A stretch of 25,693 nt of DNA from an uncultured Fretibacterium sp. (GTDB taxonomy: Bacteria; Synergistota; Synergistia; Synergistales; Aminobacteriaceae), in the NCBI GenBank assembly GCA_937892105.1, contig CALAUZ010000189.1:1-25693 (forward strand), given 5' to 3'. This document shows, one piece after another, positions 24,690 to 25,693 of the stretch; positions within the stretch are counted from its first letter, which is position 1, and each line of letters starts with the position of its first letter. Position numbers and translations under genes: made by a program. The notes under the pieces are model-generated. The model was not told where the DNA came from. It worked only from the letters and a program-made list of their open reading frames with translations, and ran no database searches.

Positions 24690-25632
24690 GATTGTTATTG
24701 CTGGTGCAGGGACAGGGACATTGAGGCATCTTACGCCTGAAGTACAGGAGGCAATGAATGACGCTGATATTATTTTTGCCGACAAGAGACTTCACGGGTT
24801 TATCCCCGCTGGAAAAAGGGTAAACGACATCATGAATTACGCTGAAATAGATCGCGAAGACGGGAAAATATTGCTTCTTGTCTCAGGAGACCCGGGAATA
24901 TTCAGCCTAATGCCGGTAATCCGCAGACGTTTCCCAAACGAAAACATCACCGTCCTTCCAGGAATAAGCTCACTTCAGGTTATATGCGCAAAAGCCGGTG
25001 AGACATGGCACAATGCCGCGATACTTTCGGGACATGGCCGAACCCTCAGTGCCGGAAAATTCCTCAACACTGTAGAGCGCAACCGTATCACCGTATTATT
25101 CTGCGACAGTAATATTTCTCCATCATGGGCATGTGAGAAGTTATCCTGTATGAGTGATGTTGATGTAGTAATAGGCTCATGTCTCGGTTCTGATGATGAA
25201 TGTGTAATACGTGGAAGCCATGAAGATTTCGCCGGAAAAATATTCCCTGAACTCTCAATATGTCTTGTCCGCAATAACAATATATATATTCCAGAACGTA
25301 TACATTTGAGGGACAAAGATTTCCTCCGCGAAAAAGATATAGTTATGACGAATGAAGCTGTACGTTCTGTGATAATCTCCCGACTTGAGATGAAGAGTGA
25401 TGGAGTATTCTGGGACATTGGGGCAGGTTCAGGAAGTATAAGCGTCAGTATTGGCCACGAACTGCCTTACTCAGACATTCACGCAGTCGAGTGCAGCCCC
25501 AAAGCCGCAAACCTTACATCACGTAATGCCGCAAGATTCCGCCTGCACAATATCACCGTCCATAATTCGCGGGCTGTTGATGCAATTGCGTCTCTTCCTG
25601 AGCCGTCAGGGAGAGCTGCTCCATCTGAATGA
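24679..25632 (+). CDS. cbiET: CbiET: fused precorrin-6Y C5,15-methyltransferase and decarboxylase, C-terminally short
   Basis: The 317-residue protein combines CbiE (about residues 1-205: EIVIAGAGTGTLRHLTPEV, LLLVSGDPGIFSL, VLPGISSLQ) with a CbiT domain carrying the SAM motif WDIGAGSGSISV (from about residue 245). GGGAG (24668-24672) six bases before ATG 24679 sets the start, 11 bases inside cbiD; an upstream ATG at 24631 is unconserved. The CbiT half stops soon after SLPEP. A complete CbiT domain would continue for roughly 85 more residues with a Gly-Gly motif and a C-terminal sheet. The last seven to ten residues do not look like CbiT. Truncation, rearrangement or an assembly joint is likely. 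Confidence 0.82.
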   Translation: MAREIVIAGAGTGTLRHLTPEVQEAMNDADIIFADKRLHGFIPAGKRVNDIMNYAEIDREDGKILLLVSGDPGIFSLMPVIRRRFPNENITVLPGISSLQVICAKAGETWHNAAILSGHGRTLSAGKFLNTVERNRITVLFCDSNISPSWACEKLSCMSDVDVVIGSCLGSDDECVIRGSHEDFAGKIFPELSICLVRNNNIYIPERIHLRDKDFLREKDIVMTNEAVRSVIISRLEMKSDGVFWDIGAGSGSISVSIGHELPYSDIHAVECSPKAANLTSRNAARFRLHNITVHNSRAVDAIASLPEPSGRAAPSE

Positions 25633-25693
25633 GCTGCTGTATATAGAGGTGGAGGACGACCAGCGTGCCTCCGGTGTGAAGCAGTTTGACTAT
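25598..25693 (+). other. Unassigned sequence at the window end, not continuing CbiT
   Basis: After the apparent break in CbiT, the frame one base on stays open to the last base and would encode LSRQGELLHLNELLYIEVED and further residues. I cannot name it. Its codon choice (many CTG, GAG, CAG) differs from the preceding cbi genes, which use more ATA, TCA and AAT. The strand and frame of any real gene here are uncertain. Confidence 0.3.

Noticed and set aside
1..25693. tRNA genes, CRISPR arrays, insertion-sequence ends and phage genes
   Set aside because: I looked on both strands and saw no cloverleaf, spaced repeats, terminal inverted repeats with transposase, or phage structural genes.

Overview
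The window reads as chromosomal DNA of a diderm bacterium of the Synergistetes (Synergistota). Two things support this. There is a lipid A gene (lpxB), so the cell has an outer membrane. There is also a large exported protein whose C-terminus has the layout of the Synerg-CTERM sorting tail: Ser-rich spacer, Gly-Cys-Asp-Ala-Gly, hydrophobic helix, then Arg/Lys. No genus can be fixed from the sequence alone. I see no tRNA, rRNA, CRISPR array, transposase or phage gene.

Layout. (1) 1-1291: the end of a dicarboxylate/amino-acid:cation symporter, coupled by ATGA overlap to lpxB. (2) 1392-4671: a compact cobalt/nickel ECF transporter operon. It holds a DUF4198 exported protein, a small NikL/CbiL-like membrane protein, cbiM, cbiQ and cbiO. 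(3) 4714-6967, minus strand: a polar amino-acid ABC transporter (binding protein, permease, ATPase), convergent with the ECF operon. (4) 7262-11562: one very long secreted FG-GAP/Synerg-CTERM protein. It is now split into three reading-frame segments by two opposite, mutually compensating frameshifts, and it lacks a normal start codon despite a strong Shine-Dalgarno. (5) 11661-17497: a DUF3798 binding protein with its own promoter, an internal attenuator-like hairpin, a double-domain ABC ATPase, two RbsC/LivM-type permeases and a two-helix membrane protein. Together these look like an importer of unknown substrate. (6) 17525-17656: a 43-codon ORF that may be a remnant. (7) 17907-25632: a tightly coupled supra-operon of late histidine genes (hisH, hisA, hisF, hisIE, PHP histidinol phosphatase) running by overlap directly into anaerobic cobalamin genes (cobM/cbiF, cbiG, cbiC, cbiD, cbiET). 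(8) The last ~90 bases do not continue the CbiT domain and may be a junction.

How it fits together. The ECF transporter supplies Co2+ (or Ni2+), and the corrin-ring genes at the other end would use cobalt. Between them are two nutrient importers and a surface protein. The best candidates for something poorly described are the DUF3798 transporter with its extra membrane partner, the broken Synerg-CTERM protein with homopolymer tracts upstream, and the his-cob supra-operon.

All family assignments come from reading motifs by eye; no database search was run.
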